A DNA stretch of 64,000 bases from Pseudomonas fragi (GCF_025426255.1 NZ_CP104861.1:2108001-2172000), one strand, 5' to 3'. Positions 35,911 to 45,048 are shown, counted from the first letter of the stretch. A program made the numbers and translations. Notes: a model not told the origin generated them from the letters alone.

Positions 35911-36489
35911 TTAAACTTCAAATAGCCGACGCACCTGCACGGAATCGGCGCTTGCGCTTTGTTCAAGAGAAAGGAAGTATCGTAGTTGCCATTGTTGTGT
36001 CCTGACGGCCTCTTTGGCGACTGGTTTGACCCAAGGTGGATAAACGCGGATGGCGCGCTTACCGCCTTTACCGTTAATCGCCATGATGCCCTTTGCTGCC
36101 AGTATCGTATGGTCGAAAACAAACTGTCCGCGATGAGTTGCATCGGACACACTCACAACAACAAAAGCTACACCGTCATCGACATCGAGAGGCGCAATGG
36201 TGCTGCCTGAGCTCGGGCGCTTCCATATTGTGACGAACTGTCCAATCTTCGTCGGCGTTGTTTTAGCCACGCGGAAGACAATGGTGTGTCCGTCCAGGCC
36301 AAAGCGGGAGGCACCATACTCGGCACTCTCAGCCTCGCGTAGAGGCAGATCCGTCAATTGCATTCCCGCCGGCTTGTACACATCCTGGATAGCAGCTATC
36401 AATTCGCTCGGAATATGGCCGAGGGCAGGGTCTGCCGCGCCTGAATATTTTGTGTCTAGTTCAGTTAAAACGGATTTCAACGGGAACAA
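35911..36489 (-). CDS. MepB-family protein
   Basis: 192 residues with no membrane segment. The MepB domain is recognised from ASRFGLDGHTIVFRVAKTTP, GQFVTIWKRPSSGSTIAPLD and the strand pair DGVAFVVVSVSDATHRGQFV, FDHTILAAKGI. MepB was first named from the staphylococcal mepRAB locus and its biochemical role is still unknown. No exporter of the MepA type is nearby. Start ATG at 36489. Confidence 0.8.
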   Translation of the reverse strand: MFPLKSVLTELDTKYSGAADPALGHIPSELIAAIQDVYKPAGMQLTDLPLREAESAEYGASRFGLDGHTIVFRVAKTTPTKIGQFVTIWKRPSSGSTIAPLDVDDGVAFVVVSVSDATHRGQFVFDHTILAAKGIMAINGKGGKRAIRVYPPWVKPVAKEAVRTQQWQLRYFLSLEQSASADSVQVRRLFEV

Positions 36490-36656
36490 CTCCTTAACGA
36501 CTCATGACCACACGATCCATTCCAGAGCATATGTTACTCCCTTCGACATGCCAAAGCGGACTACGACATCTCGTGAACGCAAGGTGGGATAGCCAGGCGG
36601 TTAGGAATGGCTCGCACTCGCCAAGGGCGAGCTGTGGAGTAATCCAGTCACGCGAA

Positions 36657-36995
36657 ATGGTGAGTTTCGATTCCAGCGAGGCACCTATCGCCGTGCAGGC
36701 CTCGGAGCTAAAGGACGCGCTATTTGTGCTAGGTTCGGATGAGCTACACCTTGGGTATTACTCTGGGCATATAAGTGCGCAGGCGCTGGAGCAGGGTGTG
36801 CGACGTATAGCCGAGCAGGGCAAGAAATTGAACGTTGTCGGGAGCGTCGTACAGCGTCAGGAACAATTCCGGTATTTTGCTGCCGCGATTGTAATCTCAC
36901 GGTTAAGGCATCAGCCTCTGAGAGGAATTCTTTCCAGCCGAGCTTGCCACACTGCCGAATGCCAGATGGCTCCTCAGCCACCAAATAATCAATGA
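36657..36995 (+). CDS. Unrecognised ORF, about 112 aa
   Basis: The frame from ATG 36657 reads MVSFDSSEAPIAVQASELKD, GSDELHLGYYSGHISAQALE, QGVRRIAEQGKKLN and then becomes less protein-like. It ends just before the MmcQ/YjbR gene and its stop overlaps that gene's ribosome-binding region. I do not recognise it. It may be a decayed gene; the frame extends to 36504. Confidence 0.25.
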   Translation: MVSFDSSEAPIAVQASELKDALFVLGSDELHLGYYSGHISAQALEQGVRRIAEQGKKLNVVGSVVQRQEQFRYFAAAIVISRLRHQPLRGILSSRACHTAECQMAPQPPNNQ

Positions 36996-37009
36996 GCAAG
37001 GAGAGCCCC

Positions 37010-37366
37010 ATGTCATCTAGAAAAGCCGTATTGAGCTATGTTGCGAAAGAGTTCGATATTCAGCCAGATTACCCTTGGGCTAAATTCCCCAAATATGCCG
37101 TCCTAAGGCACGCGGGGTCTGAGAAATGGTTTGGAATAGTGATGAACGTACCCAAGGAAAAGCTAGGTCTTGCAGGCGAGGGGGAGCTTGATATTTTGGA
37201 TGTGAAATGCCATCCGGGCAAAGTGGGTTCACTTCGTCAAATGGAGGGTATTCTTCCGGGTTACCACATGAACAAAGAGCACTGGATAAGCGTGGTTTTG
37301 GACGGCACTGTCGCAACCGAACACATACACGAACTCATTCAAGATAGTTACGAGTTAACCAAGTAG
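37010..37366 (+). CDS. MmcQ/YjbR-family protein
   Basis: 118 residues with the CyaY-like alpha/beta fold of the MmcQ/YjbR family: YPWAKFPKYAVLRHAGSEKW, FGIVMNVPKEKLGL, ILDVKCHPGKVGSLRQ, ILPGYHMNKEHWISVVLDG and the C-terminal IHELIQDSYELTK. The family is usually annotated as DNA-binding, but its role is poorly known. ATG 37010 is chosen because GCAAGGAG lies six bases upstream; ATG 36992 is also in frame. Confidence 0.88.
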   Translation: MSSRKAVLSYVAKEFDIQPDYPWAKFPKYAVLRHAGSEKWFGIVMNVPKEKLGLAGEGELDILDVKCHPGKVGSLRQMEGILPGYHMNKEHWISVVLDGTVATEHIHELIQDSYELTK

Positions 37367-37482
37367 CGGCTCGAGCTGACGAATCATAGTTATTCGGCTC
37401 CACAGATTGTATTTGCACCCCCCGCATCGGGTGGTGTTTGGCTGTCTTGACCGGCTGCAACCTTGCACGAACGTCTGCTTAT

Positions 37483-37648
37483 GGCTCAGGCGGTGTAAAA
37501 ACGTTTTTCAGTGCGCCAGGCACTCAAAACCAGGCTGGAAGTCGCGCTTCTACGGGAAATCCACATCTGCAGATGTGCCGATAAATTCCAGATTTAACGT
37601 AGAAGCGCCCACTTCAATTTTGGCGACGCGTTTTTACACACTCTGGCC
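37483..37648 (+). repeat. MITE-like repeat, copy C
   Basis: Starts GGCTCAGGCGGTGTAAAAAC and ends TTTTTACACACTCTGGCC. It is nearly identical to copy B through the central part, including GCAGATGTGCCGATAAATTC. Downstream, 37649-37754 carries a short frame ending VRLEIPGL that looks like the tail of a lost gene; nothing else is seen in 37367-37862. Confidence 0.85.
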
Positions 37649-37862
37649 AGAATTGGTGTTCAGATTGACCACCGCCGAACAGGCTGCCAAGGCGCGTTTA
37701 GCGGTGTTCAACCGCTCGACTGCAGGTGTGCGGCTGGAAATTCCCGGGCTCTGAAGGTATGGGCCGTAAAATGTAGTGGTTGATACTCGGCCTTACGGTT
37801 GGCATCACAGATACGTTCATACGCGGCTATAGTGAATCTTCCCCCTAATAAGAGAGTGTCTT

Positions 37863-38123
37863 ATGAAACGTTCAGTTTTGTTTTTCTTAGCAGGTTTTGT
37901 CGTGACTCCAATTTTTGCTGCTGATGATATGTGCACCATAAATCTGCAGAAGCTGTCCGACTACAAGGCCACGGCCAGCACTCTGGGGCAGCCACTGCTT
38001 GGACAGATCCACGACGCGAGAGTTGAGGCACAAAAAGCACAGGCTGAAGGTGATACGCAGAAATGCATCAGTCTGACCAACAAAGCGCTGCAGGATGTTG
38101 TGAACTCACAAAAAGGCCAGTAA
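37863..38123 (+). CDS. Small exported protein, 86 aa
   Basis: A clear signal peptide (MKRSVLFFLAGFVVTPIFA, AD) precedes a helical, Gln/Ala-rich mature part with two cysteines (MCTINLQKLSDYKATAST, GDTQKCISLTNKALQDVV). It probably acts in the periplasm. Similar small proteins are common hypotheticals in Pseudomonas; no function is assigned. AATAAGAGAG precedes the ATG. The following 38124-38436 has no recognisable feature. Confidence 0.7.
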   Translation: MKRSVLFFLAGFVVTPIFAADDMCTINLQKLSDYKATASTLGQPLLGQIHDARVEAQKAQAEGDTQKCISLTNKALQDVVNSQKGQ

Positions 38124-38436
38124 CGGAGGGCGTTGGACGGCTACGTCACTTAGGTAACCGTCCATGCTTTGCGGAGGAGGGCCTGGGATTCACGAGCCTT
38201 GCCATAAATCTCGCCGCCGTTGGTCTCGCATGAGATGCCACTCTCTTCTCGTTAATACAACTTCATCTCCATGAGCAAGAACCTCCTCTTGAGCTATAGT
38301 TTTAAAGCCGTTCGTTCGGTTTGAGGGGGGCAGTAGTGATAGCTGTTCCAGTATCATCTATGATGTACAAAGCATGCTGGTGCAGTTGTAGTCGTGCTAT
38401 AAGGGTTTAAATCAAAAACACAATCAAAAGTGACAT

Positions 38437-39228
38437 ATGCTTTCTATCTTAAATTCTATTGATGTCTACTCTTGGTGCCTGTTGATCTCTCTGCTGCTGG
38501 GTCTGTGTTTGGCAGCTTTTGCAGGGAAAATCACATGGGGGGCTAAAACTGGTCGTAATGTTGATTTTGATGATGAGTTAAAAGTAGTGCTGGGTGGTAC
38601 GTTGTCTATGCTTGGTTTACTTATAGGGTTTATTCTTTCGTTTGCAATTAGCGGGCTAAATACTCGCGTGGTTGCAGAAGAAAATGAAGCGATTGCAATC
38701 GGGAATGCATTCCAGCGTACGACGTTGCTTAGTGAGTCCCAGCAACAAAAAGCTGAGATAATGTTGCAGGACTATTTGACGCTGCGTATTTCGTTTTTTG
38801 AGACGAACGATGACAGCAAAAGAGCGGCTATCCGAATGGAATCAATTAAAGCGCAATCACATATGTGGGCTTTAATCAGCAAGATCGCAAAGGAGAAGTC
38901 GGGCTCGGTAATTCTAAGCGTTCTTAATGCAAGTGGTGAGCTGTATGTATCACAACAAAAGACGATGTCTAGTTGGCGGCGTCAAATACCCGGGGTGGCG
39001 TGGGTGTTGTTGGTTTTATGTGCTGCGTGTTCTAATTTTTTAATTGGTTACAATGCCAGAGGAAGTTCGAGGGGTAATACGCTGGTTTGTATTATGCCGG
39101 TTTTTACTGCGCTGGCATTATTTATGATTGCGGAAATTGATGTTCCAGGGAAAGGCCTTATACAAGTATCGCCCGATAATTTGAGGGCTCTCGTATTGAC
39201 TCTGAAGCATGGGGGGCTAACTTTGTAG
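38437..39228 (+). CDS. Bestrophin-like (DUF4239) membrane protein
   Basis: 263 residues with two membrane helices at each end (WCLLISLLLGLCLAAFAG, GTLSMLGLLIGFILSFAISG; PGVAWVLLVLCAACSNFLIG, TLVCIMPVFTALALFMIAEID) and a helical soluble centre with the family stretch EENEAIAIGNAFQRTTLLSE. DUF4239 proteins are predicted relatives of bestrophin ion channels, but transport has not been shown for this group. The gene is AT-richer than its neighbours to the left. Confidence 0.8.
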   Translation: MLSILNSIDVYSWCLLISLLLGLCLAAFAGKITWGAKTGRNVDFDDELKVVLGGTLSMLGLLIGFILSFAISGLNTRVVAEENEAIAIGNAFQRTTLLSESQQQKAEIMLQDYLTLRISFFETNDDSKRAAIRMESIKAQSHMWALISKIAKEKSGSVILSVLNASGELYVSQQKTMSSWRRQIPGVAWVLLVLCAACSNFLIGYNARGSSRGNTLVCIMPVFTALALFMIAEIDVPGKGLIQVSPDNLRALVLTLKHGGLTL

Positions 39229-39561
39229 TTGATGAGGTTGTCTATCTTGTGTGCAGGGTGCAATTGCCTACTATTGGGTGTGCTTGGAATTGTTTGGCTT
39301 GGATTTCTAATAGCACTGATTGAGAGCTTGAGGACATGACAGAAAAGCCAAACCCCGGAGTTTCGCGATTCTAGGGCTTCTATTTTTGCCTCCATTTCTT
39401 TATGCCTGGCGAACCTGGTACAGAGATTAGCCGCCACGTGTCAATTTTTTACTACTGCGATAGGGCGATTGTGTCTGGTCGCACGATGCAGGAGAAGAGG
39501 TGGAACGTTTCTGTATGCGGGAGCATACATCTTGATGTACATGATGTTTTTCCTCGATGCC

Positions 39562-39897
39562 CTACTGAACTGGGTAATTCATCGCGTCGTTGAGAAGAAC
39601 ATTACAGATCACAGCATTAGCACCATGGTTCGGGCTTGAGTCACTGTTGTCTATCATCTGATAAATCCTGAACCTGTCAGCCTGACTCAACACACTGAAC
39701 GCTTCTAGAGCGTCGCCAAAGCCCTTGGTTATTTCTGCGGCTAAGTAAACCTGATGAGTGTCGAAAGTTTCTTCAATCGCGCTAAGTCGATGGCGCTGGC
39801 CCGCAAATATTTCATAAAACGGCGCGCCGGGCCGCGGTATTGAATTTATCAGAGCGCGTCTTGTTTTTAGTATCGACGTTCCGGCGGGAGGGTAAAA
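39562..39897 (-). pseudogene. Unrecognised 5'-truncated coding remnant
   Basis: A 112-codon minus-strand frame without a start codon reads like protein: RRALINSIPRPGAPFYEIFA, GQRHRLSAIEETFDTHQVYL, AAEITKGFGDALEAFSVLSQ, ADRFRIYQMIDNSDSS. I do not recognise the family. The surrounding 39229-40323 is otherwise empty, and 39900-40250 is very AT-rich. Confidence 0.35.
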
Positions 39898-40323
39898 CTA
39901 GAAGTCGACATATTTGCGTATTCAGAGGCGGAGCGTTGGAGTTGACAATGATGGGGGTAGTTATTTTTTGATCGATTTTAGAGGTGTGCTCTTAAGAGTC
40001 TTTAGAGTGACCAATTATTGGCGTCATATGTTTGGCTTGTTGGTGCGCACGATGTGTCCCTTTTTTATACAGTAATTACTTCTTTGAAACGTTTGTTTGA
40101 CTGGTTGTTGGCGCCATTAGGTTGGCAAGTTTAAGGTTGGTATTTTTTTATTTTTTTTTGGGACTTTTCTCTGATTTACTTGTCAATTAGGATCAATGGC
40201 TATTTGTCTTGAATGGATTTCTAGTTCCTCAAGAGCTAACGGAATAACTTAGGTGTGTCCGCTAACGTAGTAGATTGTCTCCAGGTCTGCGGGGATGATC
40301 TCAAGTCGCGAGCGGTAGGGAGC

Positions 40324-40653
40324 ATGAATATGGAACATGGGCATTTAGTACAAGTTGTCGCAGTAGCCAACGGCAAAGGCAGGGTGGGAAAGACAGCTGT
40401 AGCCATAAATCTCTCCCTGGCGCTGCCGGAGCTCTGGAGACGACTTATATTGCTAGAAGCTGATCCGGGTTTACCGAATATAGGTGTTCTTTTGGGGGTT
40501 ACTTCAAAATACACGCTTGTCGATTTAATTGAGAGTCGCTGTCAATTGTCCGATGTACTAGTACGAGGTCCTGGCGGGGGGATCATTGCTCAGTCGGCAT
40601 CAGGTATGCAGAGTTCGTCGCATTTGTCGTCTACGCAGTTAGAGTTTTTTTAG
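40324..40653 (+). pseudogene. Truncated FleN-like (MinD/ParA) ATPase
   Basis: 109 residues beginning MNMEHGHLVQVVAVANGKGR and continuing VGKTAVAINLSLALPELWRR, LILLEADPGLPNIGVLLGVT, then LVDLIESRCQLSDVLVRGPG. This follows the N-terminal third of FleN, the polar flagellar number regulator (normally ~275 residues), including a deviant Walker A with Arg in place of the middle Gly (NGKGRVGKT). The frame stops after STQLEFF. The remainder, with the switch regions and membrane-targeting helix, is missing. No flagellar genes are nearby, so this is a displaced fragment. Confidence 0.7.
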
Positions 40654-40875
40654 TAAGACTTGTTGGGCGGTCTAAAGGCTGATTTTTTCGGTGTATGAGG
40701 GTGGAGATATCGTCCTGTTATTCACTAACACTGGGAGTTACATTTGGCCTGCTATCGTTCGCTATGCAATTAATTAAACTCGGCTTTTTGTTGGTGTTGC
40801 GGTTTAGGACAGTCAAAAGCTAGCATTATACAAATGGGTTGAGAAAAACCGTCATGTAGTGTGGGGGCTGTAAGG

Positions 40876-42423
40876 ATGGCGGCACATGTGTTTTTTAAAA
40901 AGACAAGTCGTAAGCGCGAAACTAACTTGGTTGTCTTTCTGTTGTTTGTTGCTTGCCTTTCTTTGGCTATGTTATCGATTTGGAGTGTTTGGTTATCTCG
41001 TGGTCGGGTTTTAAATGACGCTGAGCTTCGCGCTCTGAATTTGGCTAAGGCGCTTGATAGCTACGCAGAAAGTGTTATTAACAAAAGTTCTTTGTTGCTT
41101 TATGATTTGGTGGATCACCTGGAAAAAGATGGAGTTGAGTTTCAAAAAATAATTCGCTTGCGGGATCTGGTGGATAATCGACAGCATCTAATGGCACCCA
41201 GTAGTAGTGTGACTATTTATGATGAGAAAGGGGGCTGGGTTATGTCCTCAGCTGGGTCAATGCTCAAGGAGGTAAATAGCAGTGATCGGGAATTTTTTTC
41301 ATACCATCTAAATAATCGTACAGAGAATATATTTATTGGCCCTCCTGCTGAGCGGCTCACTGCATTTCAATGGGTGGTTACAGTAAGTAAACGATTTAAT
41401 GATAAGGATGGACGTTTTGCGGGTGTGGTTGTAATTACTTTAGCAGTCGAGGATTTTTTGGGTGTTTTTGGAGCTGTTGATCTGGGCAGTGATGGTGTTG
41501 TTGTGCTGACTAATGGTGACGGCAGAACGTTAGTTCGCTATCCGCTCTATGAGCAGAGTGTAGGCTGGAGCTTCTCGGAGTCCATAATTCACCTTGGGTA
41601 TCTTGTTGATAGCATGGTTGCCTCAACACGTTTGGTTTCAAGTGTTGATGGAGTAGAGCGTATTTATGCATTCCGTAAAAATAGAAACCTTCCTTTGGTG
41701 GTGACGGTTGCTGTTGGTGTGGAAGAGTCTCTTGCATCTTGGCGTTTAGACGCTGAGCGCATAGCAAGCGCTGTACTGATATTGATGCTGTTTGTTGGGC
41801 TAATAAATGTTGTGTTGATTGTAAATGTAAAGAATAGGGATGAGGTGGAAAGCGACCTGATTGATGCGCGTGAGGAGTTACTCAAGGTCAATAATGAGTT
41901 GGAAGAGCTTGTTTCTATCGATCATTTGACAGGGTTGTTTAATCGTAGGTCTTTTGATGAGGCTCTTTCAAAGGCTTCTCTGCGTGCATGTCGAGATGGA
42001 TGTTCACTCTCTCTACTAATTATAGATGTTGATTATTTTAAACGCTTTAATGACTTTTATGGTCACCTGCTTGGTGATGAATGTTTGAAAAAAATTAGCC
42101 TGGTGCTTAAGCGATGTTCAACTAGAGAGCTTGATTTTGTTGCGCGATATGGAGGTGAAGAGATAGCAATTATTTTGCCTGATACAGATATTCTGGGCGC
42201 TATTTCAATAGCTAAAAATGCCCTTGATGCAGTGTACAGATTGGGTGTTGCCCATGTCCGGAGCCCGCTTGGCAGGGTTACTGTAAGTATCGGCGTGGCC
42301 TGTATGGAGGGGGGGGAGTTGATAAGGAATGAGTTGATGTTAATTGAAGCGGCTGACAAGGCAATGTATGAGGCAAAAGCTTCTGGACGAAACTGTTACA
42401 AGGTTTTTAAAATACAGCATTAA
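40876..42423 (+). CDS. Membrane diguanylate cyclase with Cache-like sensor (DGC 3)
   Basis: 515 residues, notably AT-rich. Helices at ~19-38 (VVFLLFVACLSLAMLSIWSV) and ~300-320 (ASAVLILMLFVGLINVVLIV) bracket a periplasmic dCache-like sensor (SSSVTIYDEKGGWVMSSAG, QWVVTVSKRFNDKDGRFAGV). The GGDEF domain has DVDYFKRFNDFYGHLLGDEC and an active site GGEEI (426-430) with an RxxD inhibitory site (RELD). ATG 40876 is preferred to GTG 40861 because a GGGGG tract precedes it. Architecture parallels DGC 2, which suggests a paralogue. Confidence 0.9.
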   Translation: MAAHVFFKKTSRKRETNLVVFLLFVACLSLAMLSIWSVWLSRGRVLNDAELRALNLAKALDSYAESVINKSSLLLYDLVDHLEKDGVEFQKIIRLRDLVDNRQHLMAPSSSVTIYDEKGGWVMSSAGSMLKEVNSSDREFFSYHLNNRTENIFIGPPAERLTAFQWVVTVSKRFNDKDGRFAGVVVITLAVEDFLGVFGAVDLGSDGVVVLTNGDGRTLVRYPLYEQSVGWSFSESIIHLGYLVDSMVASTRLVSSVDGVERIYAFRKNRNLPLVVTVAVGVEESLASWRLDAERIASAVLILMLFVGLINVVLIVNVKNRDEVESDLIDAREELLKVNNELEELVSIDHLTGLFNRRSFDEALSKASLRACRDGCSLSLLIIDVDYFKRFNDFYGHLLGDECLKKISLVLKRCSTRELDFVARYGGEEIAIILPDTDILGAISIAKNALDAVYRLGVAHVRSPLGRVTVSIGVACMEGGELIRNELMLIEAADKAMYEAKASGRNCYKVFKIQH

Positions 42424-42554
42424 CTATCACCAGAAATGACGCAAGCCGGTGCCGGCGCTTGAATATCGTCAGGGGCGGCGCGGCCGTTAGTTTTCATTGA
42501 TGATCGGCACGCTGCACCTGTATTCAGGGACAAATAATTCAAGGGAGAGAAGTC

Positions 42555-43748
42555 GTGTCAGCCACATCTGGAAACAGCAACATTTTTCGACTGGCAACCG
42601 CCCAGGCATTGGCGGGCGGTAACTCAGTCATCGTCTACGCAACCGGCGCTATCGTGGGGGACATGCTTGCACCGGATAAAGCATTGGCGACGCTGCCTAT
42701 CTCCATTTTTGTCGTGGGCATGGCGAGCTGCACGCTACCTGCCGGCGCCATTGCGCAGCGCCATGGGCGCAGTCTCGTATTTATGCTGGGAGCGTTGTGC
42801 GGCATCCTGATGGGAGTGCTGGCTGCGATTGGCATTTATTTGTCTTCCTTCTTCATTTTCTGTGCTGCGATGCTGTTTGGTGGCGCTTATGCCGCAGTGG
42901 TGCTGACGTTTCGTTTCGCCGCCGCAGAATGCGTTCCAGAAAACAGGCAACCCTGGGCGCTTTCAATCGTCATGGCTGCCGGGCTAGTAGCAGGTGTACT
43001 TGGTCCACAGACGGTCACCTATACGATGGACTTATGGGAGTCCCACCTGTTTGTCGTTACTTATGTTGCAGCCGCATTAATGGCGGTGGTTTCGGCGGCG
43101 GTGCTGCTAGGTGTCGATTTGCCACGCCATGAGGCGGCTGTTCGTACTTCAGGTCGTCCGCTTGCGGTGATTGTTCGGCAGCCTCGACTCATCAAGGCCA
43201 TGCTCTTTGGTGTCGTAATTTACACTTTGATGAACTTCCTGATGACGTCGGCCCCACTAGCAATGAAGAATGAGGGTCTTTCACAGGAATCATCGAATCT
43301 GGCATTGCAGTGGCATATAATTGCAATGTACGCACCCAGTTTTTTCACTGGAAATCTGATCCGCCGTTTTGGGGCAAATCGCGTTGTGTTTATGGGGTTG
43401 ATGCTAACCGGCGCTGCTATTGCTGTCGGGCTTGCCGGCATGCAGTCCTCTCACTTTTATCTATGTTTGGTGCTTCTAGGGATCGGTTGGAATTTCGGTT
43501 TTGTCGGCGCCTCTGCGCTCGTCCTTCAGTGCCATAAAACAAGCGAAAGAAACAGTGTCCAGGCGCTCAATGATTTCATTGTCTTTGGCGCCGTGGTGCT
43601 CGGCTCGTTTGCATCGGGAGGTATATTGAATCAATACGGTTGGACCGTTATCTGTGCGCTTGCCTCTGTACCTGTACTGGTTGCTATGGCGACGTTGATA
43701 CTGAGCGAGTATCGCGTCAGATATTCAACTCAGGAACGAACAAGCTAG
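42555..43748 (+). CDS. MFS transporter (YcaD/Bcr-like)
   Basis: 397 residues, twelve hydrophobic segments. The loop motif AIAQRHGRSLVFMLGALCG and the sixth-helix-to-loop LGVDLPRHEAAVRTSGRP are MFS features; the family of small-substrate exporters fits best. A GTG start at 42555 has a strong site (AAGGGAGAGAAG) immediately upstream. It stands alone on the plus strand and is followed by a 45-bp IS-end repeat and MITE copy D. Confidence 0.82.
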   Translation: MSATSGNSNIFRLATAQALAGGNSVIVYATGAIVGDMLAPDKALATLPISIFVVGMASCTLPAGAIAQRHGRSLVFMLGALCGILMGVLAAIGIYLSSFFIFCAAMLFGGAYAAVVLTFRFAAAECVPENRQPWALSIVMAAGLVAGVLGPQTVTYTMDLWESHLFVVTYVAAALMAVVSAAVLLGVDLPRHEAAVRTSGRPLAVIVRQPRLIKAMLFGVVIYTLMNFLMTSAPLAMKNEGLSQESSNLALQWHIIAMYAPSFFTGNLIRRFGANRVVFMGLMLTGAAIAVGLAGMQSSHFYLCLVLLGIGWNFGFVGASALVLQCHKTSERNSVQALNDFIVFGAVVLGSFASGGILNQYGWTVICALASVPVLVAMATLILSEYRVRYSTQERTS

Positions 43749-43765
43749 GTAACGTCTGCTAATTA

Positions 43766-43814
43766 CTGAATCGCCCCTAGTTTCGTAGACGCCTTTGAGA
43801 GGCTGCTTTTGGCC
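43766..43814 (+). repeat. 45-bp IS-end-like repeat, copy 5
   Basis: CTGAATCGCCCCTAGTTTCG then TAGACGCCTTTGAGAGGCTG and CTTTTGGCC, directly abutting MITE copy D in the same relation as copy 1 to MITE A. Confidence 0.8.
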
Positions 43815-43978
43815 CCGAGTGTGTAAAAACGGTTCGCCAAAAATGAGGTGTACGCGTCTACGTTAAATCTGAAATTTATCGGCACGTCAGCATATGTAGA
43901 TTTTGCGTAGCCGCGCGATTCCCCGTTCGGTTTTGACTGCATGTCGCGCTCAAAAACGTTTTTACACAGCCTCGGCCG
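43811..43978 (-). repeat. MITE-like repeat, copy D
   Basis: An inverted and more diverged copy: GAGTGTGTAAAAACGG at the left, CGTTTTTACACAGCC at the right, and CTACGTTAAATCTGAAATTT in the middle matching the reverse complement of the other copies. The segment to 44109 has no gene. Confidence 0.75.
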
Positions 43979-44109
43979 GTTCCGGTCTCTCGCGACCGGC
44001 TACGAGCGACCCAAACCGGTCAGTCGCAGCAAACAGAAATTGGCCGATAGCGACCACCGATTCAGTGGGTCTCCCTGGGGGCTTGGCGGAGGCACTACAA
44101 CCTAGCGCT

Positions 44110-45048
44110 CTAGCGAACCTGTTCGGCCAGAGCACCTTCGACCTGAGGCCCTCTGCTGAAGTCGAGCATGGAAATGAAACTGTCTATCAGCGGTGATTCG
44201 TTGTGGGTATGCCAGCTCATGTATAGCCCGATGGCAGGGTTGGGAGACTCTGTCACAGGGGAAATTCTGCGAATCAGAACCTTGTCGAGCATGATCGAGT
44301 TGGCGATGGATTCGGGTACCAGGGCTACGCCGAAGCCGCAGGCCACCAGGCCGATCAAGGTATGGATCTGCGCGCTTTCCTGCACCACTTTTGGGTAAAA
44401 GCCAGCGGCTTCGCACAAGGCAATGAGCTGGCTGTGATAGCCGGGGCCCAGGGCTTCGGGTGTGAACACGAAGTCTTCGCCGGCGAAATCCCGCAGGTCG
44501 ATTTGCCCGGTCTGTGCTTTTGGATGATGAGTGGGCAGCGCCATTACTATTTCTTCATCGAGCAACAAGCGCGATTCGACGTTTTCCGCCGAAATGGGCA
44601 GCCTGCGCATGAAGGCGATATCTGCCTCTGCGGACAAAATCGCTTTGGCCTGGCTGGAGGAGGGCATTTCCTTGATGATTAACTGGACCTTGGGAAAGGT
44701 TTCGCGAAACTGCCTGAGGGTGTTGAGCAACGACTCGTAGTAAGCGATGGACACCGTGGTGACAGTGAGTTTGCCGGCGATGCCTTCGGACACTTGGCGG
44801 GCGTGCTCCACCCCCAGTTCCAGTTCCTTGAGTGTGCTATAGGCGGCGCTCAGAAAGGCACTGCCTGCGGGTGTCAGTTTCACCTCGCGTTTGTTACGCG
44901 TGAACAGGCTGAAACCCAGTTTACCTTCCAGGCGATTGATGGCCTGACTCAGGGGGGGCTGGGCCATGTGCAGGCGAATCGCGGCTTTGTGAAAATGCAG
45001 TTCTTCAGCCACTGCGATGAACTGCCTGAGCAGTCGGGTTTCGATCAT
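44110..45048 (-). CDS. LysR-family transcriptional regulator
   Basis: 312 residues with HTH FIAVAEELHFHKAAIRLHMA, QPPLSQAINRLEGKLGFSLF and a BenM/CatM-like effector domain. It is divergent from the SDR gene at 45274 with 225 bases between; an activator of that pair is the natural reading. Start ATG at 45048. Confidence 0.92.
   Translation of the reverse strand: MIETRLLRQFIAVAEELHFHKAAIRLHMAQPPLSQAINRLEGKLGFSLFTRNKREVKLTPAGSAFLSAAYSTLKELELGVEHARQVSEGIAGKLTVTTVSIAYYESLLNTLRQFRETFPKVQLIIKEMPSSSQAKAILSAEADIAFMRRLPISAENVESRLLLDEEIVMALPTHHPKAQTGQIDLRDFAGEDFVFTPEALGPGYHSQLIALCEAAGFYPKVVQESAQIHTLIGLVACGFGVALVPESIANSIMLDKVLIRRISPVTESPNPAIGLYMSWHTHNESPLIDSFISMLDFSRGPQVEGALAEQVR

Noticed and set aside
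39048..39437. A 129-codon minus-strand frame starting MAANLCTRFARHKEMEAKIE
   Set aside because: Most of it is antisense to the bestrophin-like gene end and its remainder has no recognisable family; treated as a shadow frame.
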